A DNA stretch of 64,000 nucleotides from Photobacterium obscurum (GTDB taxonomy: Bacteria; Pseudomonadota; Gammaproteobacteria; Enterobacterales; Vibrionaceae). Positions 8,726 through 17,314 of the stretch are shown one piece after another; the first letter of the stretch is position 1; every line of letters starts with the position of its first letter. The DNA lies in NCBI RefSeq assembly GCF_026191635.1, contig NZ_JAKRRW010000003.1, positions 310,001 through 374,000 on the forward strand. The letters run 5' to 3'. Both the position numbers and the translations under genes were made by a program. The notes under the pieces are model-generated. The model was not told the DNA's origin. It did no database searches and was given only the letters and a program-made list of their open reading frames with translations.

Positions 8726-10117
8726 TTACGCTTCAACTGGCTGCGCTTCAGCAACGTCATCTTCAACAACTTTACCTTCTGCACCGTGCATCCAGCGGAT
8801 AAGTTGGTTAGAACAAAGTAGTAGAAGTACGCCAGCGATAGTAGCTGCAATTGCAATACCACTGAAGATAGCCATTGGGCCTGCTTCACCAACTTGCGCA
8901 CCGACAATACCAGCGACATAGTTAGCAATGGCGTTAAAGCCGAACCATGCACCCATCATTAGAGAGGCCAGGCGTAGCGGAGCAAGTTTGGTTACCATTG
9001 ATAGGCCGATTGGAGATAGGCAAAGCTCACCCAGAGTATGGAAGAAGTAAGCGCCAACCAGCCACATCATTGATGTCTTAACTGTGATGTCACCACCTTG
9101 CTGCATAACCGCACCAATCATGCATAGGAAGCCTGCTGCAAGGAAAAATAGACCCATTGCAAACTTGATAGGAGAGCTTGGCTCTTTAGGCCCCATCTTC
9201 ACCCAGATAGATGCAATGATAGGTGCCAGTGTGATAACAAAGAATGGGTTCAAAGACTGGAACCATGCCGCAGGGACTTCAAAGCTACCGATCATACGGT
9301 CAGTATATTGCTGCGAGAAGATGTTCATCAGGCCACCGGCTTGCTCGAAACCAGCCCAGAAGATAACCACAAACAGACCCATGATCATGATGACTTTCAG
9401 GCGGTCACGCTCTTGTTTGGTTAGTGGTTCTTGTTTGCCAGACTTGTTCATCGCTGCGGCGCGCTTGGCTGCAGGCACTTTACCAATATCGCCTAGCAGG
9501 CGTTCGGCAAATACCATCTGAGTTACCAGGCTGATTAGCATACCAATACCCGCTGTCAGGAAGCCGGCTTTCCAGCCGTAAGCAGCAGAGGCAGTACCAG
9601 CGATGATACCAGCTAGTAGAGAACCTAGGTTGATACCCATGTAGAAGATTGTGAATGCACCGTCACGACGGTTATCACCTTCTTGGTACAAATCACCAAC
9701 CATGGTTGAAATGTTTGGCTTAAACATACCATTACCAATGATCAGTAAACCTAAGCCTAGGTAGAAGGCGGTAACAGAATGCGGGTCGACCATGCTGTTA
9801 GGCAGTGCCAAGGTAAACTGGCCAAGTGCCATTAGGATACCACCGATGATGATCGAGCGGCGCTGGCCAAGGAAGTTATCGGCAATCCATCCACCAATTA
9901 GAGGGGTAATGTAGACGAGACCGGTGTAGATGCCGTAAAGGTTAAGTGCGTCTTGAGTCGACCAGCCAAGACCGCCATTGATGGTTTTATCTGTAAGATA
10001 AAGTACCAATATTGCGCGCATGGCGTAGTAAGAAAATCGTTCCCACAGTTCTGTTCCAAACAGTAAGAACAAACCTTTAGGGTGGCCAAGCAATGTACCA
10101 CTTTTCAGATTGCTCAT
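8726..10117 (-). CDS. Peptide MFS transporter (POT/PTR2 family)
   Basis: This is a proton-coupled di/tripeptide symporter of the inner membrane, 463 residues with about 12-14 helices. The diagnostic POT proton-coupling motif ExxER is Glu23-Leu-Trp-Glu26-Arg27, and the PTR2 signature FTIFYMGINLGSLLAG follows in helix 5. E. coli DtpA-D are the closest well-known relatives; I cannot say which one is orthologous. The gene is monocistronic, with a ribosome binding site (AGAGAATAATT) before the ATG. Confidence 0.92.
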   Translation of the reverse strand: MSNLKSGTLLGHPKGLFLLFGTELWERFSYYAMRAILVLYLTDKTINGGLGWSTQDALNLYGIYTGLVYITPLIGGWIADNFLGQRRSIIIGGILMALGQFTLALPNSMVDPHSVTAFYLGLGLLIIGNGMFKPNISTMVGDLYQEGDNRRDGAFTIFYMGINLGSLLAGIIAGTASAAYGWKAGFLTAGIGMLISLVTQMVFAERLLGDIGKVPAAKRAAAMNKSGKQEPLTKQERDRLKVIMIMGLFVVIFWAGFEQAGGLMNIFSQQYTDRMIGSFEVPAAWFQSLNPFFVITLAPIIASIWVKMGPKEPSSPIKFAMGLFFLAAGFLCMIGAVMQQGGDITVKTSMMWLVGAYFFHTLGELCLSPIGLSMVTKLAPLRLASLMMGAWFGFNAIANYVAGIVGAQVGEAGPMAIFSGIAIAATIAGVLLLLCSNQLIRWMHGAEGKVVEDDVAEAQPVEA

Positions 10118-10532
10118 AATTATTCTCTAGTAATGAATTGTTTGTGTGTTTGCAAATTCGGTTCTTTTTATAAAGGACAAAGTTTTAAACTGCAAATTTT
10201 CACATTTGCAGAACAAAAGAAAAACACGCCAAGTTATTGATTTTAAAGTGGTTGCATATCTTTTATTCAAAAATGAAAACTCAGATTCATATGGGTGTTT
10301 TGGGGGGATTGTTTGGAATGCTGTTATTGAATGGTGTTTTAATTTGTTTTTTATGTAAATATTGGATTTTTAAACCATAAAAAATACTTTTTAATAGTTG
10401 TTACAATTGATGTAAGCATGTGAAGTGAAATTTTGCTCGATTACTTCAATGAAGTGGAATAAGTTGTTCTTTGTATGCCAGTATTTATAATTTATGGCAG
10501 ATGTCAGTTGGCGGTGAATTGTAGAGAAAAAT
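10118..10532. other. AT-rich intergenic region with rfaH promoter
   Basis: This 415-base, strongly AT-rich gap separates two divergent genes. I place a TATAAT box at 10486-10491 with a weak -35 (TTGTTC, 10464-10469; 16-base spacer) in front of rfaH. A small palindrome ACTTCAATGAAGT lies at 10443-10455. No convincing small ORF is present; the 70-codon frame starting at 10146 has no ribosome binding site. Confidence 0.4.
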
Positions 10533-11030
10533 ATGAAAGATTGGTACCTTCTATATTGCAAGCGTAGTGAGCAAGAACGCGCGGTGATCAATCTTGATCG
10601 TCAGGGGGTTGAGTGTTACTACCCACAGGTAACGGTACAGAAAATTGTGCGTGGTAAACGGGTTGAAGTGTCTGAGCCCTTATTTCCCAGTTATATGTTT
10701 GTTTACTTTGATCCTGAAACTATTAGCTATACAACAATACGTTCAACCCGAGGAGTTGCAGACTTTATCCGTCAGGGAGCGAGACCGCAGGTTGTCCAGC
10801 CGGATCTGATCTATGGCTTAATGATGAATGAAGATTGTGAAGAGCATCAGTCAAAACTGTCGAGCCTGCCGCGCCCGGGTGAGAGCCTGAAATTGAAACA
10901 GGGTCAATTTAAGGGCATTGAAGCTATTTATCAGGAACCCGATGGTGAGAAGCGCTCGTTTATGCTGATCAATTTACTCGGAAAACCCGTGAAAGTCAGT
11001 GTTCAGAACGAAGACATTGTAAAGAAGTAA
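10533..11030 (+). CDS. rfaH: Transcription antitermination factor RfaH
   Basis: RfaH is a NusG paralogue recruited to RNA polymerase paused at ops sites. It suppresses Rho termination and couples translation in long operons for LPS, capsule and other envelope polymers. The 165 residues (E. coli 162) start MKDWYLLYCKRSEQERAVINL, the typical NGN domain, and end with the KOW-like fold-switching domain (LKLKQGQFKGIEAIYQEPDGE onwards). It lies directly upstream of galU, which makes UDP-glucose for the same envelope polymers. No ops element was seen in this window. Confidence 0.95.
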   Translation: MKDWYLLYCKRSEQERAVINLDRQGVECYYPQVTVQKIVRGKRVEVSEPLFPSYMFVYFDPETISYTTIRSTRGVADFIRQGARPQVVQPDLIYGLMMNEDCEEHQSKLSSLPRPGESLKLKQGQFKGIEAIYQEPDGEKRSFMLINLLGKPVKVSVQNEDIVKK

Positions 11031-11105
11031 ATCCTACTGTTTATAACCAGCTCTTGTCTCGAAACTTCATGGGCTGTTTGCTATAGTCCGCCTGATTAGT
11101 GATTA

Positions 11106-12026
11106 ATGGAATTAAAAATGTCTAATACTTCCCCTGTACGTAAAGCTGTTATACCGGTTGCTGGTCTTGGTACCCGTATGTTGCCTGCAACGAAAGCCAT
11201 TCCCAAAGAAATGCTGCCTATTGTTGATAAACCATTGATTCAATATGTGGTGAATGAGTGTGTGGCGGCGGGTATCAAAGAGATCGTGTTGGTAACACAC
11301 TCTTCGAAAAATTCTATCGAAAACCACTTTGATACTTCTTTCGAGTTGGAAGCGACGCTTGAAAAGCGCGTGAAACGACAGTTACTAGAAGAAGTGCAAA
11401 GCATCTGTCCGAAAGACGTGACTATCATGCATGTCCGCCAAGGTCAGGCTAAAGGGCTTGGTCATGCGGTACTTAGTGCTCACCCGCTCGTTGGGGATGA
11501 GCCATTTGCGGTTGTTTTGCCCGATGTGATTTTAGACGATGCAGCCAGCGATCTGCGCAAAGAGAATATGGCTGCTATGGTTCAGGCTTTCAACGAAACT
11601 GAAATCAGCCAGGTAATGGTTGAGCCTGTGCCGATGTCAGAAGTTTCTAGTTACGGTGTTGCCGATATCAATGGTGCAAATCTTAAGCCTGGCGAAACAG
11701 CACCGATGGCCAAGGTCGTTGAAAAACCAGCACTTGAAGATGCGCCTTCTAATCTGGCGATTGTCGGTCGTTATGTTCTGCCAGCCGAGATTTGGAGCTT
11801 GTTAGAAAGAACGCCTATTGGTGCCGGGGATGAGATCCAGCTGACAGATGCGATTGATATGCTAATGGAGTCACAGCAGGTGAATGCTTTCCACATGTCA
11901 GGCAAGAGCCATGACTGTGGTAGCAAGCTGGGTTATATGCAGGCATTTGTTGAATACGGAATGCGCCATCCAAGCCTTGGTGAAGATTTCACCGCATACT
12001 TGAAAGAAGTAGCGAAGACGCTTTAA
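11106..12026 (+). CDS. galU: UTP-glucose-1-phosphate uridylyltransferase
   Basis: GalU makes UDP-glucose from UTP and glucose-1-phosphate, supplying LPS core, capsule, trehalose and galactose metabolism. The 306-residue protein has the nucleotidyltransferase signature [20 protein letters not shown] near residues 20-39 and the sugar-binding [20 protein letters not shown]. The upstream reading frame also allows a start at ATG 11118 (MSNTSP), which has better spacing to ordinary family N-termini; the first few residues are therefore uncertain. It is followed by repeat terminator copy C. Confidence 0.96.
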   Translation: MELKMSNTSPVRKAVIPVAGLGTRMLPATKAIPKEMLPIVDKPLIQYVVNECVAAGIKEIVLVTHSSKNSIENHFDTSFELEATLEKRVKRQLLEEVQSICPKDVTIMHVRQGQAKGLGHAVLSAHPLVGDEPFAVVLPDVILDDAASDLRKENMAAMVQAFNETEISQVMVEPVPMSEVSSYGVADINGANLKPGETAPMAKVVEKPALEDAPSNLAIVGRYVLPAEIWSLLERTPIGAGDEIQLTDAIDMLMESQQVNAFHMSGKSHDCGSKLGYMQAFVEYGMRHPSLGEDFTAYLKEVAKTL

Positions 12027-12027
12027 T

Positions 12028-12117
12028 TTGCTAGAACCCAAAATACAAAAGCGAGAGCCAGTTGCTCTCGCTTTTTGCTTTTTTGAGGAGCTCGGAACTA
12101 GGATCCCGTTTCGGCGG
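12028..12117 (+). repeat. Dispersed terminator repeat, copy C (galU / folD)
   Basis: This is a short version of the repeat. CTAGAACCCAAAATACAAAA leads into the hairpin, followed by the downstream module GGAACTAGGATCCCG. The long upstream module is absent. It lies between convergent galU and folD, whose stop codons flank it closely. Confidence 0.7.
12047..12075. terminator. Bidirectional terminator, repeat copy C
   Basis: AAAAGCGAGAGC, loop CAGTT, GCTCTCGCTTTTT. It serves galU (+) and folD (-). Confidence 0.9.
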
Positions 12118-12975
12118 TTACTCCGAATGATATTGCTCACAAGCCAGCAGGGTATTTTCAATTAATGTGGCAACTGTCATTGGACCCACACCGCCTGGTA
12201 CCGGGGTGATGTGGCGGGCTTTTTCTCGGGCAATATCATATTCAACATCACCTACTAGTTTACCGCTATCTAAGCGGTTGATGCCGACATCCACAATGGT
12301 GGCACCTTCTTTGATCCAGTCGCCCGGTATGAAGTTGGGCTTGCCTACTGCGATAACTAGAATATCAGCCTGACGAACATGGCTCTCAAGATCTTTGGTA
12401 AAGCGGTGACAGGTTGTTGTCGTGGCACCTGCCAGTAGCAACTCAAGGGTCATCGGGCGGCCGACAATATTGGATGCGCCGACAATCACAGCATGCTTGC
12501 CACGTACTTCAATGTTATAGCGCTCCATCAGTGTCATGATGCCTTTCGGGGTACATGAGCGCAGCTTAGGAATTCGTTGGCATAGGCGGCCGACATTATA
12601 AGGGTGGAAACCGTCGACATCTTTTTCCGGGTCAATTTGCTCAAGCACTTTCGTCGTGTCGATACCAGCTGGCAGTGGAAGTTGTACTAGGATGCCATCA
12701 ATGTCGTTATCGCTGTTTAGTTCATTGATCAGGGCCAGTAGCTCAGTTTCAGAAGTTGTTGCCGGGAGATCAAAAGACTTGGAGACAAAACCGACTTCAT
12801 CACATGCCTTGCGTTTGCTGCCGACATATATTTGTGAGGCTGGATCTTGTCCGACTAGAACTACAGCTAAGCCCGGAGCACGCAATCCTGCCTCTACCCG
12901 TGCTTTTACACGTGCTGCGACTTCTTGACGAACGGTTTGAGATATGAGTTTTCCATCAATAATTTGAGCGGCCAT
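12118..12975 (-). CDS. folD: Methylenetetrahydrofolate dehydrogenase / cyclohydrolase
   Basis: FolD interconverts 5,10-methylene-THF and 10-formyl-THF, feeding purine synthesis and initiator-tRNA formylation. It has 285 residues (E. coli 288). Family motifs visible are [14 protein letters not shown] with the catalytic Lys, [11 protein letters not shown], and the NADP-binding segment [13 protein letters not shown], followed by [18 protein letters not shown] near the C-terminus. The start ATG is preceded by AGGATAAAC. A near-perfect PurR operator about 120 bp upstream, and a hairpin in the presumed leader, suggest purine-responsive control. Confidence 0.97.
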   Translation of the reverse strand: MAAQIIDGKLISQTVRQEVAARVKARVEAGLRAPGLAVVLVGQDPASQIYVGSKRKACDEVGFVSKSFDLPATTSETELLALINELNSDNDIDGILVQLPLPAGIDTTKVLEQIDPEKDVDGFHPYNVGRLCQRIPKLRSCTPKGIMTLMERYNIEVRGKHAVIVGASNIVGRPMTLELLLAGATTTTCHRFTKDLESHVRQADILVIAVGKPNFIPGDWIKEGATIVDVGINRLDSGKLVGDVEYDIAREKARHITPVPGGVGPMTVATLIENTLLACEQYHSE

Positions 12976-13006
12976 GTTTATCCTTTGGGCTGTAATTAAC
13001 TGAGCA

Positions 13007-13062
13007 GTACAAACAGAGCAATTATCTTGCTGAAAAAGTCAGATCGTTGTTCTGCTTGGTAT
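13007..13062. repeat. Solo hairpin of the ATACCAAAC inverted-repeat family (folD leader)
   Basis: GTACAAACAGAGCAATTATC (left arm) and AGATCGTTGTTCTGCTTGGT (right arm) form a long imperfect stem with a short A-rich loop. The arms match the terminal repeats of the MITE-like elements at 6019 and 43004. The hairpin lies between the folD start codon and its PurR box, so it should be transcribed in the folD 5' leader. Confidence 0.5.
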
Positions 13063-13096
13063 GGCATTGTCGCAAAGAATGTGAGTAAGATCTATA

Positions 13097-13112
13097 GCGC
13101 AAACGTTTGCCT
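13097..13112 (-). promoter_or_regulatory. PurR operator upstream of folD
   Basis: GCGCAAACGTTTGCCT contains the perfect palindrome GCAAACGTTTGC of the PurR consensus. On the minus strand it lies directly upstream of a -10-like TATAGA (13090-13095), so repressor would occlude the folD promoter. The second PurR box in this window, at cvpA-purF, supports a functional PurR regulon. Confidence 0.75.
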
Positions 13113-13323
13113 TTTGCGTTTAAGTGAAAAATATAACAGCATGTTGAAAGGTTGTTATCGATTGATGGCTCTTCAACTAAAATTGCGAAATGACTAAGCT
13201 AGGGTTCTATGTCCGTTTTTAAGTTAAATTTGATACCTTTAGCAGTTACTTACTGAATTTAATGCAAATTGTTGTTAGTTTGAACACTTGGTGGGTATGG
13301 GGAAGAAATTAAGGGAAAAAGCG

Positions 13324-13351
13324 TTGACGTCCCTGTCAGGGAACGTATAAT
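13324..13351 (+). promoter_or_regulatory. Promoter of tRNA-Arg
   Basis: TTGACG (13324-13329), a 16-base spacer, and TATAAT (13346-13351) are followed by the GC-rich discriminator CCCGTCCCG. The GC-rich discriminator is typical of stringently controlled stable-RNA promoters. Transcription would begin about 25 bases before the tRNA. Confidence 0.85.
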
Positions 13352-13384
13352 CCCGTCCCGTAACTTATCGTTACGCCTAATGAT

Positions 13385-13461
13385 GCGCCCTTAGCTCAGT
13401 TGGATAGAGCACGTGCCTTCTAAGCATGTGGTCGCAGGTTCGAATCCTGCAGGGCGCGCCA
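13385..13461 (+). tRNA. argU: tRNA-Arg (anticodon UCU)
   Basis: This is a 77-nt tRNA with encoded CCA. The acceptor stem is GCGCCCT/AGGGCGC, the anticodon stem is CGTGC/GCATG around loop CTTCTAA (anticodon TCT), and the T-arm is GCAGG-TTCGAAT-CCTGC. It reads AGA codons (and AGG by wobble). In E. coli argU also lies close to folD and is the attachment site of prophage DLP12. Here no prophage is seen on the 3' side, only a small ORF. Confidence 0.96.
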
Positions 13462-13568
13462 TTTCCTTTCCTAAAATCGAAAACACTCAATATACATTTT
13501 TCAATTTTGCTGATCTTGTGTTTCAGGCAACTGTTACATCTGCCTTATTGCCTTAACTCTAAGTACAC

Positions 13569-13733
13569 TTAGCGAATAACTCGACCTGAATCTTTTCCGA
13601 CTTTACCGGTACCACCTGGATGATGTTTAGGTTGTCCGCCAATCTCTTGTACTAGCAATGCTTTTAATGCTTCGGCTTCTCTTTGGTTGCTAGGTTGCCA
13701 ACAAGCAATAACTTTTGCCTTATTCCTTCTCAT
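13569..13733 (-). CDS. Small uncharacterised protein, 54 aa, beside tRNA-Arg
   Basis: This short ORF starts with ATG at 13733 and ends with TAA at 13569-13571. A strong ribosome binding site (AAGGAG, 8 bases before the ATG) supports translation. The product is basic and starts MRRNKAKVIACWQPSNQREA. The first half looks helical, and the second half is Gly/His/Lys rich with QPKHHPGGTGKVGKDSG, which suggests a flexible or nucleic-acid-contacting tail. I do not recognise the family. It faces the 3' end of the tRNA gene, so it could be native or a remnant of an integrated element. Confidence 0.6.
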   Translation of the reverse strand: MRRNKAKVIACWQPSNQREAEALKALLVQEIGGQPKHHPGGTGKVGKDSGRVIR

Positions 13734-13927
13734 TGGTTGTTCTCCTTGGGTATCTACAGTAGGGGGAAGTATGCAGCCTACAAATAATAAGGGTATTACT
13801 GTCTATTTTTTGTGCGTTCTGATGCGTATTTAGAAGGTTTTGTGTTTTTTCATTCTTCACTATCTTAATTTATCGGTTTGGCCTGAGTTCTGAGGGACCT
13901 AATGCCCGTTGGTAGCTGATAAGGCCA

Positions 13928-14692
13928 TTACCATCCTAATGGTTGACCATCCCAGGAGAGGTAGTTGCCTGAGTGCTCGGAGGTTGCCTGCTCAACGATC
14001 GCGAGTATACGTTCGGCAGTTTGTTGGGCAGAGAACAGTTTGTTGCTGGTGAGCCTTTGCTGAAATGGCGCTGACAGTTTGGTATCTGTCGTTCCGGGGT
14101 GAATGGCTAGTACATAGGCATGTGGGAAGGTGCGATGCCATTCGATACTTAAAGTCTTGATGAACATATTCAGTGCCGCTTTACTCATGCGATAGCTATA
14201 CCATCCTCCGGTGCGATTGTCGGAAATAGAGCCAATCATGGCTGATAATGTTACAAAGCCAAATTTTTCATTACGCAGATAGAGAGTGGATAAGTATTGG
14301 GCTATAACGATGCTCGAGAAGCAATTAACCTTCATGTTGTGTTGAAAAAAGCCATAATCAATTTGACTTAACTGTTTTTCTGGTCGCTTTAGTTTGTTGG
14401 ACTGGGATGTTGAATCTATTGGCGGGGTATGCAGTATACCTATTGCATTGAAGGTAATGTCGGGCTTACCGAATGTGGTGCACAGTTTCTCCAGTTGTCG
14501 ACTGTCCTTTGGCTGCCAATTCAAAACATCAGCTTGAAGCGTGGCCAGTTGATTGGGGTATTGTTGTGCCAGTTGGTCAAGCCGGGAGCTATGTTGGCGA
14601 GAAATCGCGGTTACAGCATGCCCATGTGTCAGGCACAGTTCTACTAATGCCGAGCCTATACCGCCGGAAGCGCCAAAAATCAGGTAGTTCAT
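13928..14692 (-). CDS. SDR-family oxidoreductase (C-factor-like)
   Basis: This is a classical short-chain dehydrogenase/reductase of 254 residues. It shows the NAD(P)-binding motif GASGGIGSA (7-15), the structural FNAIG segment with Asn82, catalytic Ser150, and the YxxxK pair Tyr167/Lys171. The C-terminal motif HPGTTDTKLS resembles the C-factor/CsgA group found widely in marine gammaproteobacteria. The substrate is unknown. The gene stands alone, transcribed away from tig. It has a modest ribosome binding site (GAGGGTTA). Confidence 0.88.
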   Translation of the reverse strand: MNYLIFGASGGIGSALVELCLTHGHAVTAISRQHSSRLDQLAQQYPNQLATLQADVLNWQPKDSRQLEKLCTTFGKPDITFNAIGILHTPPIDSTSQSNKLKRPEKQLSQIDYGFFQHNMKVNCFSSIVIAQYLSTLYLRNEKFGFVTLSAMIGSISDNRTGGWYSYRMSKAALNMFIKTLSIEWHRTFPHAYVLAIHPGTTDTKLSAPFQQRLTSNKLFSAQQTAERILAIVEQATSEHSGNYLSWDGQPLGW

Positions 14693-14952
14693 TAACCCTC
14701 CTACTGGTCGTTAAATAATCCAGCATGACAATGAGTGCTAGAACCTAGACGTAGTTATGCTCAAAATATAGTCACTTAGACCATGGGTTGCATTGTGCAT
14801 TAAAGAAGCAATTACCGATTTTTGCCGGCTTTATTTCAATTCGTTGTCAAAAAAACAGAAAAGGGAGAGGGATTTTTACTATTTACCCTTGAAAATGGAA
14901 TTTTTGCCCCTATCTTGTGTGAAAGGTTGAGTGCGGTAGCGGCGACTCTGTC

Positions 14953-14981
14953 TCGACGAGAGGTCACTGTCTCGCTATAAT
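14953..14981 (+). promoter_or_regulatory. Predicted tig promoter
   Basis: TCGACG (14953-14958) and TATAAT (14976-14981) are separated by 17 bases. This is the best sigma-70 promoter in the 468-bp gap before tig and predicts a leader of about 170 nt. That leader contains GGCTTG-TCCG-CAAGCC (15050-15066 region) and ACTCAG-AGAATA-CTGAGT (15124-15141), the latter ending just before the ribosome binding site. Nothing else is seen in the 14693-15160 gap. Confidence 0.55.
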
Positions 14982-15160
14982 ACCGCGTTTTAATTTCTGG
15001 CTCAGTGGCTTCAAAGCCGACAGAAACAGAAATTATCAGAATTAAGGCGTTGTGGTTTCGGCTTGTCCGCAAGCCATAACACGAAAGGATGCCACCGTCA
15101 GCGTATGACTGATCGGCAACATCACTCAGAGAATACTGAGTAAGTTTGAGGTTAAATAAA

Positions 15161-16468
15161 ATGCAAGTTACCGTTGAAACCACTGAAGGCCTAGAACGCC
15201 ATCTAACTATCACAGTTCCTGCTGCTAACATTGAAGATGCAGTAACAGCAGAACTGAAGAAAATTGCTAAGAATCGTCGTTTCGATGGTTTCCGTCCAGG
15301 TAAAGCACCGCTGAAAATGGTTGCTCGTATGTTTGGCGCTTCTGTACGTCAAGACATCCTTGGTGAAGTGATGCAGCGTCACTACATCGAAGCGATCGTT
15401 AAAGAAAAAATCAACCCAGCGGGCGCACCAACTTTTGCTCCTGTTGAGATCGCTGAAGGTAAAGATCTAGTATTCAAAGCTTCTTTCGAAGTTTTCCCTG
15501 AGATCGAACTATCTGGTCTAGACAAAATCGCTGTTGAAAAACCAGCAGTAGAAGTTAAAGACGAAGACGTAACAACTATGCTTGATACGCTACGCAAGCA
15601 GCAGGCGACTTGGTCTGAAGTTGACGCAGCAGCAGTTGCTGACAGCCGTGTAACTATCGACTTCACTGGCTCTGTAGACGGTGAGGAATTCGAAGGCGGT
15701 AAAGCTGAAGGTTTCGCTCTTGCAATGGGCCAGGGCCGTATGATCCCAGGTTTCGAAGACGGTATCGTTGGTAAGAAAGCGGGCGATGAGTTCACTGTAG
15801 AAGTGACGTTCCCTGAAGAGTACCACGCGGAGAACCTAAAAGGTAAAGCAGCATCTTTCGCTATCAAACTACACAAAGTTGAAGCGCAAGAGCTACCTGA
15901 GCTAACTGAAGAGTTCGTTGCTAAGTTCGGTGTTGAAGACGGTTCTGTCGAAGGTCTGAAAGCTGAAGTTCGCAAGAACATGGAGCGTGAGCTTAAGCAA
16001 GCAGTTAAAGGTCGCATCAAAGATCAGGTTCTTAACGGCCTAATCGAACAGAACGACATTGAAGTTCCTGCTGCCCTTATCGACCAGGAAATCAACGTTC
16101 TTCGCCAGCAGGCGACTCAGCGCTTCGGCGGTGATGCTAAGAACGCTCCTGAGCTACCACGTGAACTGTTCGAAGAGCAGGCTAAGCGTCGCGTAGTTGT
16201 TGGCCTACTTCTTGGCGAAGTGATCAAGTCTGAAGAGCTAAAAGCAGATGACGAGCGTGTTAAAGCGCTAATCACTGAAATGGCTTCTGCATACGAAGAT
16301 CCAACAGAAGTTGTTGCTTACTACGAGCAGAACGAGCAGATGATGAACAACATGCGCAACGTTGCTCTAGAAGAGCAAGCGATTGACGCGCTTCTAGCGA
16401 AAGCACAGGTTTCTGAAAAAGAAGTTAGCTTCAACGAGCTAATGAACCAGCAGCAGCCTGCAGCTTAA
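15161..16468 (+). CDS. tig: Trigger factor
   Basis: Trigger factor is the ribosome-bound chaperone with peptidyl-prolyl isomerase activity that meets nascent chains. The ATG at 15161, preceded by TTTGAGG, gives 435 residues starting [15 protein letters not shown] as in E. coli; an upstream in-frame TTG at 15146 is rejected. The ribosome-docking signature GFRPGKAP is at residues 43-50, the FKBP-like domain covers about 150-245, and a helical substrate-binding C-terminal domain follows. Codon use is strongly biased, as expected of a highly expressed gene. It begins the tig-clpP-clpX-lon series. Confidence 0.98.
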   Translation: MQVTVETTEGLERHLTITVPAANIEDAVTAELKKIAKNRRFDGFRPGKAPLKMVARMFGASVRQDILGEVMQRHYIEAIVKEKINPAGAPTFAPVEIAEGKDLVFKASFEVFPEIELSGLDKIAVEKPAVEVKDEDVTTMLDTLRKQQATWSEVDAAAVADSRVTIDFTGSVDGEEFEGGKAEGFALAMGQGRMIPGFEDGIVGKKAGDEFTVEVTFPEEYHAENLKGKAASFAIKLHKVEAQELPELTEEFVAKFGVEDGSVEGLKAEVRKNMERELKQAVKGRIKDQVLNGLIEQNDIEVPAALIDQEINVLRQQATQRFGGDAKNAPELPRELFEEQAKRRVVVGLLLGEVIKSEELKADDERVKALITEMASAYEDPTEVVAYYEQNEQMMNNMRNVALEEQAIDALLAKAQVSEKEVSFNELMNQQQPAA

Positions 16469-16487
16469 TTTGCTGAAATTACTGTAG

Positions 16488-16510
16488 AGATTTGACTTTG
16501 TTTCAAATCT
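16488..16510 (+). other. Stem-loop between tig and clpP
   Basis: AGATTTGA and TCAAATCT form an 8-bp perfect stem with a 7-base loop, 20 bases after the tig stop. No strong U-run follows. TTGACT within it (16492-16497) could also be the -35 of a clpP promoter with TAACAA at 16516. Either reading is tentative. Confidence 0.4.
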
Positions 16511-16575
16511 TCTGCTAACAATGGTCCGTGTGAGAGTAATTTCATTCGGGCCATTTATTTTAGGGAAATAACGTT

Positions 16576-17199
16576 ATGAGCTACCAAGAAAAAAACGCCA
16601 TGTCGCCGATTATGGATGCGCTGGTTCCTATGGTGGTCGAGCAGACTTCTCGTGGTGAGCGTTCCTACGACATCTATTCCCGACTACTAAAAGAGCGTGT
16701 GATTTTTTTGACTGGCCAAGTTGAAGATCACATGGCCAACCTAGTGGTTGCGCAGCTTTTATTCCTTGAGTCTGAAAACCCAGATAAAGACATCTTCCTG
16801 TACATTAACTCTCCTGGCGGTTCTGTCACTGCAGGTATGTCAATTTATGACACCATGCAGTTTATCAAGCCTAACGTCAGCACAGTATGTATGGGCCAGG
16901 CATGTTCAATGGGTGCTTTCCTGCTAGCTGGCGGTGCGCAGGGTAAGCGCTACTGTCTGCCAAACTCGCGGGTGATGATTCACCAGCCGCTAGGTGGCTT
17001 CCAGGGACAGGCATCTGATATTCAGATTCATGCACAAGAAATTTTAACTATCAAGCACAAGCTAAACACTTTGCTTTCAGAGCATACTGGCCAGCCAATG
17101 GAAGTTGTTGAGCGCGATACTGATCGTGACAACTTCATGTCGGCAGAGCAAGCAGTTGAGTATGGCTTGGTAGATGCAGTTTTGAGTCATCGTGACTAA
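16576..17199 (+). CDS. clpP: ATP-dependent Clp protease proteolytic subunit
   Basis: ClpP forms the tetradecameric serine-protease chamber used by ClpX and ClpA. The 207 residues match E. coli in length. The catalytic triad is visible as Ser111 (GQACSMGAF), His136 (VMIHQPLGG) and Asp185. An N-terminal propeptide of about 14 residues is expected to be removed. It lies between tig and clpX, the conserved order. RssB, encoded in this window, is the adaptor that brings sigma-S to ClpXP in E. coli. Confidence 0.98.
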   Translation: MSYQEKNAMSPIMDALVPMVVEQTSRGERSYDIYSRLLKERVIFLTGQVEDHMANLVVAQLLFLESENPDKDIFLYINSPGGSVTAGMSIYDTMQFIKPNVSTVCMGQACSMGAFLLAGGAQGKRYCLPNSRVMIHQPLGGFQGQASDIQIHAQEILTIKHKLNTLLSEHTGQPMEVVERDTDRDNFMSAEQAVEYGLVDAVLSHRD

Positions 17200-17211
17200 C
17201 TCTGTTTTTTG

Positions 17212-17244
17212 GCTCCGTGACACAGGATTGCTGAGTCGCGGAGC
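17212..17244 (+). other. Stem-loop between clpP and clpX
   Basis: GCTCCGTGAC (17212-17221) pairs with GTCGCGGAGC (17235-17244) with one wobble, loop 13 bases, followed by AAAA rather than U. It is more likely an RNA-processing or partial attenuation structure than a terminator. Confidence 0.4.
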
Positions 17245-17314
17245 AAAATGACTAGAGTTGTTATACACTCAAAACAAGGCAATGATGGGGTGAGACCCAA
17301 AAAGAGGTTAGCGA

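Noticed and set aside
10146-10358. 70-codon frame in the gap before rfaH
   Set aside because: AT-rich intergenic sequence without a ribosome site; product looks random.
14926-14940. ops-like GCGGTAGC upstream of tig as an RfaH recruitment site
   Set aside because: It lacks the leading GG and the downstream T of the ops consensus, and tig is not an RfaH-type long envelope operon.
14836-15231. 131-codon minus-strand frame across the tig leader and start
   Set aside because: It overlaps the tig promoter and start antisense, has no ribosome site and no recognisable domain.
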